Assembly (NCBI RefSeq): GCF_001649575.2
Contig: NC_051437.1
Coordinates: 11,678,083 to 11,742,082, forward strand
Length of the DNA stretch: 64,000 nt
Direction: 5' to 3'
From: Kryptolebias marmoratus
Taxonomy: Eukaryota > Chordata > Actinopteri > Cyprinodontiformes > Rivulidae
Shown here: one piece after another, positions 47,190 through 58,560 of the stretch
Position numbering within the stretch: the first letter of the stretch is position 1
Layout: each line of letters opens with the position of its first letter
Translations under genes and position numbers: made by a program
The notes under the pieces: generated by a model
Databases searched by the model: none
Told to the model about the DNA's origin: nothing
What the model saw: the letters and a program-made list of their open reading frames with translations, nothing else

Positions 47190-48100
47190 TGTCCAAAAAG
47201 AAAAGGTACTGTACCTTATCCAAAGTGATATTTCTGTCATTTCTAAAAATATCCTTCTAAGCAATATCTTTATGCACACAAAAACACACAAAAGAACCCA
47301 AAATGCCATAACTATGCCAGGCCTGTTTGTGGCACTGTAACTCTGCTAAAAAAGTACACCTTAAATAGGAAACAAAGCTCGGAACATGCGCATAGAGCTT
47401 TCACATTGGGTGTGAAATGCAAACACTGAAGAGACTTTTTCGTCAGTAAAACAGATGACTCAGATGACAGAACATTGGGATTTTATTGACACAAATACGC
47501 TCTGGACTTTCTAGGAAGAACTCTAAATTGGGGTACAATCAAGTAGTATTTATATATTGAATCTATGTCACACATGGTTTGTTATGTAATTCGTTTTCAG
47601 ACTATCATACCACCAGCTTTGGAACCAGAGATGTTTACAGGTCAGGCTGATCCAAGTTGATACCTCTTGATAATACCAAATATGGACATGAATTGGGACA
47701 TAATGCTTCATTAGGACATCTGGTTCAAATCACACACGCACTTTTCCTGGAACACAAACAGGATGTTGCTCCTACAGGAATATTTTCTCAAACAGACGCA
47801 GCAATTTCCATCTAGATACGCCTTTGGTTTACCATTAAACATACTTCCCTTCAATACAACAGAAGAAGAGGACACTGTCATGTCAGAGGTTCAATTAGAG
47901 GTGTCGTTATGACATTAGTGTTTTCAAAAAATTGCATATTACAAAAATGCAAGGGTGCCATTTCATGATTTCTTTCACTACGGAATCTCTTAAAAATATA
48001 CTTTTTAGGTGATCCTAAAATGCTATTTCTGCATGAAGGCAAAGCTAAACCAATAAAAAACTTGTCTATTGACAAAAACGATTGCAATGTGGATGGTCCC
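47190..48100. repeat. Repeat C, split copy
   Basis: The left half (47190-47430: AATGCCATAACTATGCCAGG, TAGGAAACAAAGC) matches 10.65-10.84 kb. The right half (47885-48100: TTATGACATTAGTGTTTTCA, AAGGGTGCCATTTCATG) matches 10.86-11.06 kb. About 450 bp of sequence lies between them, either an unidentified insertion or sequence lost from the copy at 10.6 kb. Confidence 0.5.
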
Positions 48101-48539
48101 TTCATCATATTTTTTGTTGAACTCTATAGAACTGAATAAGAGAAATTCTGTGAGCACAGAATACTACCCTTTTTTTATTTTTAGTTGGAATTTTGTTCAT
48201 GCTGTGTATTTGTTACAGGCAGTCAACTGTGTTTTTATTGGTATGATGAATTAATAGCTGTTTTACACTTGCTTGAAATAACTCAAATTGGTTGCTAGAA
48301 GTAGCAAAGTTACTACTGTATTACTGTATGTACTACTTCAGCTTTGAAATAATAATAATATAAAATATATTAGAAAGTTACATAATAGAAGGAGTTTGAG
48401 CCAAACCTTACAAAACAATTAATATATTGGTACTCTTTTATGTGTGTGCCAATCTGATGAAAGTAAAAGATTACGTTACTTGATTATTCAACCAACAGTT
48501 TAGTCTGTAAAACACTAGGAAATACTTCTGTCTTAGTGA
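48101..48539. other. Unique sequence
   Basis: Nothing recognised. Confidence 0.3.
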
Positions 48540-48579
48540 CAGACAGATAGATAGATAGATAGATAGATAGACAGATAGG
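48540..48579. repeat. (GATA)n microsatellite
   Basis: About ten GATA units with GACA variants at both ends. Confidence 0.95.
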
Positions 48580-48599
48580 AGTACAACTTCTGTTGTACC

Positions 48600-49080
48600 T
48601 TTTTAATCGTATTTTTTTAATGCCTCCCAGCAGCTTCTCTCAGTCCCTCTTCTGTTTCCCTTCAAGAGGGATGTCTGTCGATACTCTCTCCTTCCTTCAA
48701 AGCCCTGTGACGAGAGAAAGGGAGCAGGACGAGTGATCAATTTCAGATATGGCCTGAAGCACAGGGTTTACTAACAAAGGAAGATTTCATGCACTGTTAA
48801 AGCTATTGAGTGGCCAGTGGATTAGCTCACACTTCACATTAACCCTGAAACTCTATGACAAAGGCCCATTTAACAAATGCCCCCGCAGCCCACGCCGTGT
48901 GGGCCCACTTAGGTCCCGATAGCATCAGCTGTAATTGAGATACTTCAGAGGCAACAAACAGCAGCGTTTAGGAGACACAGACGTTTAATGCAGGGTAATC
49001 TAAAGTCATGATGGTAACCGAGGCAGTGTGCTGTCAGTACAGATGTCTGTTGGAAACATATGGATGAGATTACTGTAAAG
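48600..49080. promoter_or_regulatory. Candidate conserved non-coding element
   Basis: A repeat-free block of balanced composition that includes GTTAAAGCTATTGAGTGGCC, CTATGACAAAGGCCCATTTA (SOX/TCF-like ACAAAGG), CATCAGCTGTAATTGAGATA (E-box CAGCTG beside a TAATTG core) and CGTTTAATGCAGGG. No coding frame crosses it. The motif density resembles vertebrate developmental enhancers; conservation is untested. Confidence 0.25.
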
Positions 49081-50526
49081 GCATTTATTGATTGTGAAAC
49101 TGCTCAGAAAGTAAATTTCCATCATTTACAAGTAGTTGTTAAATGCAACATGTGAGCAATCACAACCACTCTGTTAAACCTTTGCTGTTTCTCTACTTCA
49201 GTTATTTTTTGAGCGCACATTACATCCTTCTATAGCTGTTAAAAAAAGAAAGGATGACAGGGGGGAAAAAAAAGCTGTGACCAGAGGTTATAGATTTCAC
49301 CTAATTGGATTTTTCTGACTAAATAGAAGCTAATTATCTGAACACTGTCCACACTTTAAGCACATTCATCAAGAAAGTGCTCTCCCCCAGAAGAAAGGAG
49401 ATTATTTGCATTATTAATTTGACTGTTGTGACGAGCCATTCTTTTTTGCCGTTAATGAGGAACATGTACTGTGGAATGTAACACCGTCGGTGAAATATGA
49501 CAAATAGTTTGCAGCAGGTTTTGGGAGTGAGCGACTTAAAATAGTTTGCAACAACAGCGCATAAAATAACAGAGAACATTTCTTACAGCGTTTTCAGAGC
49601 ACATAATCATCCATCACTGCTATGTTACAATGAGGACTGACTGTGTAATTTGTTTGCTTTTGTTTGCTGACAGCAGTTGTTTGCTGAATCTCATATTACT
49701 CTGGAAAATACAGCAAAAAAAGGTGAGAGGAAAGGGGAAAACTGAAACATTTTCAGAAACTCAATACTACTTTCATCTTTTCTCTGCCTTGTTTTGTCGC
49801 GCCTTTGCGATTCAGTGTACACCTGCAAAATGCAGTGTGACTGCAGCAATGAATAAATGCAGTTATTTTCAGCTTTGCTTGTGATGATGAGTGGAGCTGT
49901 TTGGATTAACCGAAAGTGTTACTTTTCAGACTTTGTTATTTTCTGTCATGACTGAAAAGCCTTATTCGCTCAGACAGCTCAACATGGTCGCTATGAACTC
50001 CTAACCCCCATATGTGTTTGCATTTGTGATCAGATTCTTATTTGATTTATAAAAAACAATTTAAATTTCAATCAGGCTCAGAACTCAGATGGTCCTGTTT
50101 TGTATTCTTAGAACATCAGTGAAATTGTAGTGATATATGTGCAACCATAAGTGAGCATGATCTCATTTCAAATGGCTTATTTTTTCAAACAAGTTGTGGC
50201 GCTAATGATGATTCATGAAGTCATAATTCGTCTCCAAACAGTTTACTTCACATGAAAATCAAACAAATGAATCTGCTTGAGATCTGAAAAAAAAAAAAAA
50301 AACTTCCTCAGAATAGCAGCTACACAGCTATGTCTTACAGGAAATAAATTAGTTTTGATGGAAAAACACACAAAGTAAATGCAAAACATCAATATTTTAT
50401 GCCAAAGACAATCACAACAGTTAATCTGTTTCTTAAAAGCTGTTCAGTTCTGATAAACTTGGTAATGGAAGATATGAAGGCCTGTGACAAAAGCAAAACA
50501 GGACAAAAAATGGCATTACTTTAGAG
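49081..50526. other. Unique sequence
   Basis: A run near 50287-50302; no supported gene or repeat. Confidence 0.3.
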
Positions 50527-50600
50527 CAGTGATTCTTAAACTGTGGATGCAGTATAATGATGAGTGTGTGTGTGTTGGGGGGGGGGGGGCATTTTAGCCT
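50527..50600. repeat. Possible hAT terminus with (TG)n and G13 run
   Basis: CAGTGATTCTTAAACTGTGG (50527-50546) resembles the left end of a hAT-type repeat. It is followed by (TG)n and an uninterrupted G run at 50577-50589. No right end was found. Confidence 0.35.
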
Positions 50601-50960
50601 GCCACTGAAAGGTGAACACAGACAGTAATGTCTTTGCCTGTGTCTGTGCAGATGTACGAGTTGAAAGTCAACAGTGTCTGTCTGTTAGCAAAATATTTTA
50701 TGAACCCCTGCGCAGATTTTGATGAAAGTAATCAATATATGAAGCTCTATGACTGATTACTGGTTATGGTCAACTTAATTCAAGATGGCTGACACAGCCA
50801 ACCAACTGTAAAATACACAAAACTGGCTATAACTCTTCTTTTATTTTACAGATAGTGACCTACAATTTGGCATGGTAGTAGCTGTGAGTCATTCACAATA
50901 TACACTCAAAGTACTACTGTCCAAGATTTTTGCCTAAAACGTTTGCCATGACTATTGGGT
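50600..50960 (+). repeat. Family A, copy 10
   Basis: CACTGAAAGGTGAACACAGA (left module), AGCAAAATATTTTATGAACC, CAAGATGGCTGACACAG (50781-50797), GGCATGGTAGTAGCTGTGAG and TCATTCACAATATACACTC in order. It runs into copy 11 with no unique DNA between. Confidence 0.75.
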
Positions 50961-51356
50961 TCAACCATGTCTGTCTGTTAGCAACATATCTCATAAAAAG
51001 CTGGATGGAATTGAATGAAATTTTCAGAACATAGTCATTGGATGTCCATTTACAACTAATTACCTTTTGGTTACTTTAATTCAAGATGGCTGCCACATCT
51101 GATCAACATAACCCAACAAAAAAAGAGCTTTAACTAATCAGTTTTACAGATATTGATCTAAAATTTGATGTGGTAGTAGCTGAGAGTCATTTACAACATA
51201 TGCTTTGAGTGTGACATCTTGTAATATTGCATGGGAGTGAGCATGACATTATTTTCATGCTTTGACCAAAATGGCTACAGATATGTAAAGATAGTTTTAG
51301 TTTAAACTCAAACAAGAAAGGTGGTGGGCAGTCTGCCTTCCTTCAAGGAGTGCTTG
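50961..51356 (+). repeat. Family A, copy 11
   Basis: GTCTGTTAGCAACATATCTC, TGGATGTCCATTTACAACTA, CAAGATGGCTGCCAC (51082-51096), TGTGGTAGTAGCTGAGAGTC, GACCAAAATGGCTACAG and the terminal TTCCTTCAAGGAGTGCTTGG. The left GC-rich module is missing, as expected if it joined copy 10 internally. Confidence 0.78.
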
Positions 51357-51485
51357 GTCTTTAACTTGTAAAAATTGTAGTTCTGTGTTTGTGCAGACTA
51401 ATACTTGTGTTTATGGCAACAGTTAATGGTTTGGTTAACCAAAAAATTGTTTTATTTTTTGTCTTTGATCAAAGATATGAAAGAT

Positions 51486-51620
51486 TTTTTATTCATCTAT
51501 TAACCTTGATTTAACCCAACAAGTCCCACTGAGATCACAGATTTATTTTTCAAGGGAGGCCTGGGCCTGATGCAGCCTAACATGCATCCATTTTAACCAG
51601 CGCTCCGAGATATAAATAAA
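51486..51620. repeat. Possible interspersed repeat fragment
   Basis: AAGTCCCACTGAGATCACAG, TTTTTCAAGGGAGGCCTGGG and CATCCATTTTAACCAGCGCT resemble a common fish repeat. The last block (51585-51606) recurs at 52570-52591 with two changes. Class unknown. Confidence 0.35.
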
Positions 51621-53989
51621 ATAAATGGTAACAATATTTTTTGTGGACATGGGGCATTACTGTAGATGTGTGACTGCTTCTATGTGACTTACAACATGTG
51701 TACAAGATGTCATTTTTGTAAATTGCTTAATTTGAAACCTAGTATGTTTCAGTGCATCTGCAAACCAATAAAAAAGAGCATAGTACAAATACATTCTGAA
51801 ACATGTTTTGTGCAGGTTTTGGATAATTTATACAGGCAGACCCAATATCTCTATATATTTTTCCGACAGTAGTTTGGATTGAACAACCTGCTGCATCCAA
51901 TTCTTTTTTTTCTTTCCCGCTATTGCTCATTTTGCTTGAGGCATCCCATTGTCTGCACTAATTAACTTGGGAAATGAATACATCTCGTCTGAAAAAGTGC
52001 ACCAGTTTTCCCCCAAGATCTGCATCCTAAGCTGGAGATTACAGCCACTTTTGATCTGTTCTTAAACACAGATTTGCATGAGTGTGTGTATCCCTCTGTC
52101 GACATTAGGTGGGGGAAAAAAATGGAAGTGATTAGCAAAACCAGAAATCTCATTACGCTCTCACTGCGGAGGCTGCCGTGTTGTGTGAAACACTGGGCTG
52201 TTCAGATTCAGATGATCCACGTTCACACTCATTCATGTGAAAAAATAAAATATCAGACAACTCAATTTAGGCAAAAAACCAAATCATTATTCTTTGTTCA
52301 GAAGGTACAGAATCACACTGAACAGGTGCAGAAATGTGGTAGATTTTGTTTGTGTGAGCAGTTATTTGTGACGGAGTGCAATAATATCACAGGTCATTCT
52401 GTCTTTATTTACCCACATCGATCTGTTTGTTACAGCAGTCTAGATGAATGTTTGAAGGGGAAATTGAAAGCAATAGAGTCTGACACGACATGCTATCTGA
52501 TTCTTGTCGCAGGTTAAACAGATGCTTCGCTTTTTTTACCCATAAACCACCTGTGCAGTGACTCTAAAACATCCGTTTTAACCAGTGCTCCAAACTAATG
52601 AGGACATAAATAGGAGTTCTATTACCTGTTAATCTACATTCAAGGACTTTTCTTACCCTGGCTACTTTGTTCAAGCTTCCTTTGTGTTACTGCTTTTATT
52701 ACAGTGCTCATAAAAGAAGAAAATGTGTATATTACAAATGCATACACTACTCTGAAAACTGCACTAATCTAATTTTCATTTTAATATATTATGTATTTAA
52801 TTTAAATCAAAAGATTTAGTGTTTTCCTTTGGCATTTAGCTTCAACTGATTGCTGTAGCTGAAGATAATTACAGTAAATAAGCCACATTACTGTTGCACA
52901 GCAGTTTCTTTGTGGATTATAAAAGCTTAAAGACATTTTTTCCCAGTAAACCACAACAAAGAAAAAAAAAAACAAACAAACCAAAAAAAAAACAAACAAA
53001 CACCCAGAACAGAATAAGTAATCAAATACTTTGTTTAATACTCTTCATCGTCACTTTTTGGGCAATTGGAATATATTTCCACCAAGACTTACTGTGAGTG
53101 CATGGACAACATGAAAGAAAGACTGATGTATGGTTTAATGTGTATTTGCAATAACATGTAGAGGAGATGGTCCTTCTCTTTTGTCATATCATTCAGAAGA
53201 TGCCCTGCCTCTCTTCTCATTTGGTGCCATAACCATATCTTGTCACCTGAGTCAGAAAATCAAAGTCACATGCTGTTATTGTTGAACTTTACTTTTCAGT
53301 GGTCCTGGTTGATGAATTTGTAAACTAATTTTAAAGTTAGCTGTCATTAGTCGGTACTGGACTTGACCACAACATATTGTCTTCTTGTTAACAATTATTA
53401 TTCCTCCAATTAAACCCTCAAAACTGGACCAATTAGCAATAAGTGTGTTAATTAATCAAGGCTGGATATAAAAAGATGAAGAAAAAATTATCTAAATGTG
53501 GCATCCAAAACCCTGGAATGTTAGTAATTTGTATTTTTTTTTCTTGATGAGAAAAAAAAAAATCTTAAAAAAAATTGTTTATGAGTACATGACACTATAA
53601 ACTGATGCAATAAAGTATGATGCGATGTGTAAAAGTTCGTACATAACAAGGATGAAGAAGAGAAGAAGGATGACAATAAAGATGAAGACTGAAATAAGAG
53701 CAGCAATCACTGACCGTATTCTGATGCTTGGAATGAACATGAGAGATGCAGGACTACATGTCCAGTCTAATTTAAAGGTTCTCCATGTCCTTCATTGCCA
53801 GAATATTCACTGAAGAAAACAGGTTAAAAAAACTGCATTATTTTCCCTGAAATTTACAGAACAGGGTTTAGTGTAGTTCATTCCATCAAAACTTTTACTG
53901 TTTCCTATATTGTGACTCTTACACATTCAAAAGAAATATATCAATAGGGTATCACAGTAAGAAGCCCTGACATTTTGTACATGTCTTTT
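51621..53989. other. Unique sequence, no gene
   Basis: A 147-codon plus frame (52074-52517) and others show no domain. A-rich runs at 52961-52992. The segment 52570-52591 repeats the block described at 51585. Confidence 0.35.
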
Positions 53990-54080
53990 GTAGACTTGGT
54001 AGAAAGGGGCAGTTCAGATCTTTGGAAGTGAGGGTTTTGTCTAAAGGTTTGGAAGCAATAACATTTTACCTGCTGTAGAA
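53990..54080 (+). repeat. Family B, copy 3 (fragment)
   Basis: GGGGCAGTTCAGATCTTTGG, AGTGAGGGTTTTGTCTAAAG and ATTTTACCTGCTGTAGAAC match the left part of the 57.2-kb copy. It abuts repeat D. Confidence 0.45.
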
Positions 54081-54084
54081 CAAT

Positions 54085-55020
54085 CTCAGTTTGGAGAAAA
54101 AGAGTTTCCTGTGACCTTGACCTTTGACCCCATGAACCTTGAAAACAACAGGCATCACCTTTGACCCATGATGTGTCCAGCTGTCCAATTTGACATTCCT
54201 GATATACAGTTGCAGAGATAGAGCATGGCCTGATCTGTGACCGTGACCTTTGACCTTGAACTTTGACAGGATCACCACCAAAAATTAATCACTTATTCCT
54301 TGCACCATGTTTGGTGTTTCCTGAAAATTTCATGAAAATCATAACTTTTTGAGTACCGTATTTTCCGGACTATAAGTCGCTCCGGAGTACAAGTCGCACC
54401 AGCCATAAAATGCATAATAAAGAAGGAAAAGACATATATAAGTCGCACTGGAGTATAAGTCGCATTTTTGGGGGAGATTTATTTGATAAAATTCAACACC
54501 AAGAACAGACATGTCATCTTGAAAGGCAATTTAAAATAAAAATAGAATAGAGGCAACAACAGGCTGAATAATTGTACGGTATGTTACACGACACATAAAC
54601 AACGAACTGAGAACGTGGCTGGTATGTTAACATAACATATTAAGAGTTATTCAGATAACTACAGGATAAATGCTAACATGCTAACAAGTTTATCAAACCA
54701 TCCGTGTCACTCCAAATCATTAAATCCAATTAAATCTTTATCCTCGGTGTCACTTTTAAACAACTCCGCTAACTCTGGACGTAGAAGATGCGGCGCTTCC
54801 CCTTCTACGTCACTTACGTCAGACTCAACACAGGCCTAGAGCGCCCTCTTGCGGTTTAGTGTGTAAATAACATGTGAAATGATATAATAATGTGTTAATA
54901 ATTTCACACATAAGTCGCTTCAGAGTATAAGTCGCACCCCCAGCCGAACTGTGAAAAAAACTGCGACTTATAGTCCGGAAAATACGGTAATCTTGTACAC
55001 AGACAGACATGGACTACAGA
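54085..55020 (-). repeat. Repeat D, minus-strand copy, interrupted
   Basis: GTGACCTTGACCTTTGACCC, TTGACCCATGATGTGTCC, TTTGACAGGATCACCACCAA, TCCTGAAAATTTCATGAAAA and ATAACTTTTTGAGTA run up to the transposon at 54356. The element resumes after it with ATCTTGTACACAGACAGAC. Removing the insertion restores the family order seen in reverse at 7.24 kb. The two halves therefore were one repeat. Confidence 0.75.
54356..54987. mobile_element. TA-target MITE with perfect 25-bp inverted ends
   Basis: The first 25 bp (54356-54380, starting CCGTATTTTCCGGACTATAA) and last 25 bp (54963-54987) are exact inverses. TA lies on each side (54354-54355, 54988-54989), either a TA duplication or, alternatively, part of 27-bp ends. 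Length 632 bp, no transposase frame. Within about 110 bp of each end the 10-mer TATAAGTCGC recurs (54371, 54388 with one change, 54437, 54454, 54909 with one change, 54926, and inverted at 54963), probably binding sites for the mobilising transposase. Perfect ends suggest a comparatively young copy. Superfamily not certain; TA suggests a TA-targeting group. Confidence 0.9.
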
Positions 55021-55329
55021 AAATATGACCTGCTTGGCAGAAGTAATAATATTAATTGCAGTTTGCAGTCGGTCTCTAAACCCTTGTTTCACATCTAATG
55101 TTGTGTTGTGACTGAATACATTTAGCAAAAGTTCAGCACAGTTTAGCTCCCATGTGATGTACAGATGTGGTGAATGTGTTGGGTGTTTTAAAATTATGGA
55201 CATAGAACATTAATTCTATTGTAAAAATCTGCAGTTGTAAGCTTGATGAGCCTGATTCCATAGAGTTACATGACTTTAGATGTTGAGAGAAAACAAAAGA
55301 TAAAAGAGAGAGAAAAAAATTTACTTTTC

Positions 55330-55365
<36 letters not shown>

Positions 55366-57210
55366 GGAGTTTTTTCCATAATAGTGCTTTGTTTTCATCT
55401 TTTAGGATCTAAATGAATGTAAATGAGAAGTGTAGAGCAGAAACTCATCTTCTCTCTTTGATGGAACTGCTTTTAGTTCAGTTCTGTTTGAGACATGGCA
55501 AAGAGCTCAAGTCTTTCTTGTGTTTGTCACATTCTGTTTTTAGTGTTTCATATTTATGTTACATTAAAATCCCAAACCTACTAGTGCATGCATGCAAAAA
55601 AAGAGACAAAACGTATTAAAGACGTATTAAAATCAAATACAACTGTTATCAAGGCCAATATGAACAATGCATGTAGTACAAATTGTTCATGTGTTCAAGC
55701 TAGATGTGGTTTAGGTGTTTATCCTCTTCAAACCCATATCTTGTATTCAGTCTAATGTCAACTGCATACTGTATTCTCCTTCTCTTACTAATTGCCTTCC
55801 TATTTTATGAGCTTGTTTGTAGCTCAGTGTAATGTCACTAGTAAATGTCGACACCAACACCCGTTCCCCAAAAGTTTGTCTTAAACCTGTCGCACAATTC
55901 ACACCTATCCACAAAACCACCTGATAAACCTCCTACATTCTTGTGCTGGGTTCAGGTTTTACACCTTTTTTTTTTCTTCTTTTTTTTTCTCGAAGACGCA
56001 CTGTTTATGATGCGCATAGCTCAATCTCTCCTACACAGTATCCACTTACGGTGTTTTGATTGTGGTGATTTTTGGCTGTCATGCATTATTCAAATATACA
56101 ACCTTGAGTCCTCGCGCGAAGTCGTCCTGCACTCGAGTGTTTGTTTGCTCATGTCATTAACACATCATTTTGCTGAGAAAGAAAACATCACCTCAGGTCT
56201 CTTAGCATTAGCGACCTCACTGCCCACATGGATGTCACACAGCTGTAATTAGCAGTGAGAGGTAGAGCCTGTGGTGGTGCTTGTTGTTAAAGTCACCAGA
56301 AAAAGCCATGGAAACATGTTTGTTTTTTTGTTGTTGGTGCTCATTTTGTTGCATCTCATTATATCTTGTCCACCAACAAAGATGGCCTTCGTGGCACTTT
56401 GTCATCATCAGAAATGCAGCGTGGTGTATCATATGCCCACTGGTTAACTATACAGCAAACAAGAGCACTGAAGCAACATCATAAACGTAGGAAAGCAAGT
56501 TACTGTGAAAAATGTTCCGGCTATAAGAGCACTTGTGGATTTTGTAATGTCTATTAATGGCTGAACCTATTTTACACATTTCCTTCTAAAAAGCACATTA
56601 TCTATAATACAGGCACATAAACATAAAACTGGGAAAAGGTGAGAAAGTTTTACACTTGAAGTGCTGAAGTGAGCCGTGTTGCTGGTGAAGGACTTGATTA
56701 AATTATTTGTTGAGCAGCGAGGGGGTAGAAAAGGGGGAGTAAACTAGCTGATTCTCATGAATTTAAAGAGGCTACTTTGCAGGGTTAATATACATGAACG
56801 CTTCCTTAGCAACCACAGTTTCACAGGACTATCATCCAGACTTTCTGAAATTCTAAGTGGTTAGACTTCCAACCTGTTTTCATTATCATCTTAACCACTT
56901 TCTGCCATGAAACGGCTGTACCAAGGATGATAGCAGATAACAGAAAAGATAACAGAAAACATTCAGAGTGGTACAGTAAGTACGTTCAGCTAACATTAAA
57001 CAGTAATATCTATCATTTGAATGATATGTACCATATATAACAATATAACTGTTGTGTTTACAAAGCCATTAAAAACTCTGTGAACCTGTTTCCCTAACCA
57101 GTGTGTTTATTTGAGTGATGAACGCCAAACAGTTTGAGACAAAAACACTGTAGATTTTATTGTAAAAATTACAATAATCACGTAGACTGTCTGCCCAGAA
57201 GGATCACAGA
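55021..57210. other. Unique sequence with (AT)n array
   Basis: (AT)n at 55332-55363 (about 16 units). Pyrimidine-rich tracts lie near 55964-55991. A 135-codon plus frame (55845-56252) has no domain. No gene supported. Confidence 0.35.
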
Positions 57211-57214
57211 TCCA

Positions 57215-57600
57215 AAGCTATTTGTGTTCTTAATCAAGAAGATTTCTGCACTGCACTTTAAAGTAATAATTCAGATCTCTTGAAGTGGAGTTCTGTAAAA
57301 AGGTTATGAACAATTACAATTTTACATGTTATAAATAGCTCTTTGAAAAGTCTCAGTTTTCAGAAATAGAATTTAGTTATTACTGGATTGATGAGCTAAT
57401 AATTGTGGACCCAAATAGTGGCAGCAGCACTTAGCTGTAGCACTTATGATGCAGCCTGGTCCACATCTGACAGATATATCATAATATTTCTGCTGAACTA
57501 ATCGTATAATGCAAAGATAATAGTGATGTATAAGTTTATAAAATACTTTTCACATAAATTGCTTTTAATTAATCTATTTCTCCAAACTGAGGTTGTTTAA
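57215..57600 (+). repeat. Family B, copy 4
   Basis: AATTCAGATCTCTTGAAGTG, AAAAGGTTATGAACAATTAC, GATGCAGCCTGGTCCACATC, ATCATAATATTTCTGCTGAA and GTTTATAAAATACTTTTCAC in the order seen near 1 kb, 19.3 kb and 54.0 kb. Longest copy in the window; no terminal repeats identified. Confidence 0.55.
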
Positions 57601-58179
57601 AGAGCTATCTATTACAGATAGAATATTTAATTATAAACATTTTACAGAATCCTACTTTTACTTTAAGAGTGTTTTTATAAAAAGATGGAGAAATATTTCT
57701 TTTTCAACTTTTTTATTGCTCCCTTAATAAATTTTGCAAATTGATCTTTTATTAAATGCATAAAGGCAGAAACAGAACAAATGATGAGACATAAAAAAAC
57801 TCAATATCACCTTCAAATTTTTTGAAGTAGCTTTGAGTAATTTTATAATCCTATAAAGTCTGTTTAACAGCACTTGAAACATCTTTTAAATTTAATTTTT
57901 CAAGTTCTTTTTTTTCACCTAAGCACTAAATACATGAAAAACAAACACTTGGATTATAAGGTAAAGCATCTGAAAGGAAATGCTTTTTTCTACACTCTCT
58001 TGTGTCCACACCTGGAATATAACAAAAGCAAATTTTATACATTTCAAAACTATGTAGGAATCCTGTTAAGAAACCCTGAAAACCCAACTGCTCACATGTC
58101 AAATATAGAGAATTTCACTTCAACATCAGTCTTCTAACATCGCAACCAGTTTGAGTTCTGCCAGATCTTAGTCACCTTG
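57601..58179. other. Unique AT-rich sequence
   Basis: Nothing recognised. Confidence 0.3.
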
Positions 58180-58560
58180 CAGTAACACAGATTCCTTTCT
58201 CTCCACTGAGACTTTTTAATACATTCTTTCCCCCCCAGACTTGTATTCTCACTGAGCATCAGGTTGGGCCTGGCTTTTAGCAGTGTCACAGGCTTTGGCA
58301 AGGAGAACAGCCTTGTAAGGCTGAGGCCTGTGAGAGTGTCTGGGGGTGTGAGGTTAGAGAAGGTCTGCTTCCCTTTCTAGCGCTGTCCCCCTCGAGGATC
58401 TCTTTGGGGCTGATACAAGGTCAGCCTGCAGTTGGCTGCTTGTCCCTGGGCTAAGTGCTCTGTTCCATGTCACTGTGTGAAGAGGAGGCCTATTTAAAGT
58501 TTGAACGCTTCGGTCTTCTGACATGACATCACATTTAAAAAGATAGATCAGTGAGAAAAG
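58180..58560. other. GC-richer repeat-poor block
   Basis: More GC than the flanks (for example GCGCTGTCCCCCTCGAGG near 58380-58397). Minus-strand frame at 58354-58674 has no domain. Possible regulatory DNA. Confidence 0.15.

Noticed and set aside
50577..50589. G-quadruplex from G13 run
   Set aside because: A single run without further G tracts nearby; a length-variable homopolymer is the simpler reading.
52074..52517. 147-codon plus-strand frame
   Set aside because: No recognisable domain or family; likely chance.
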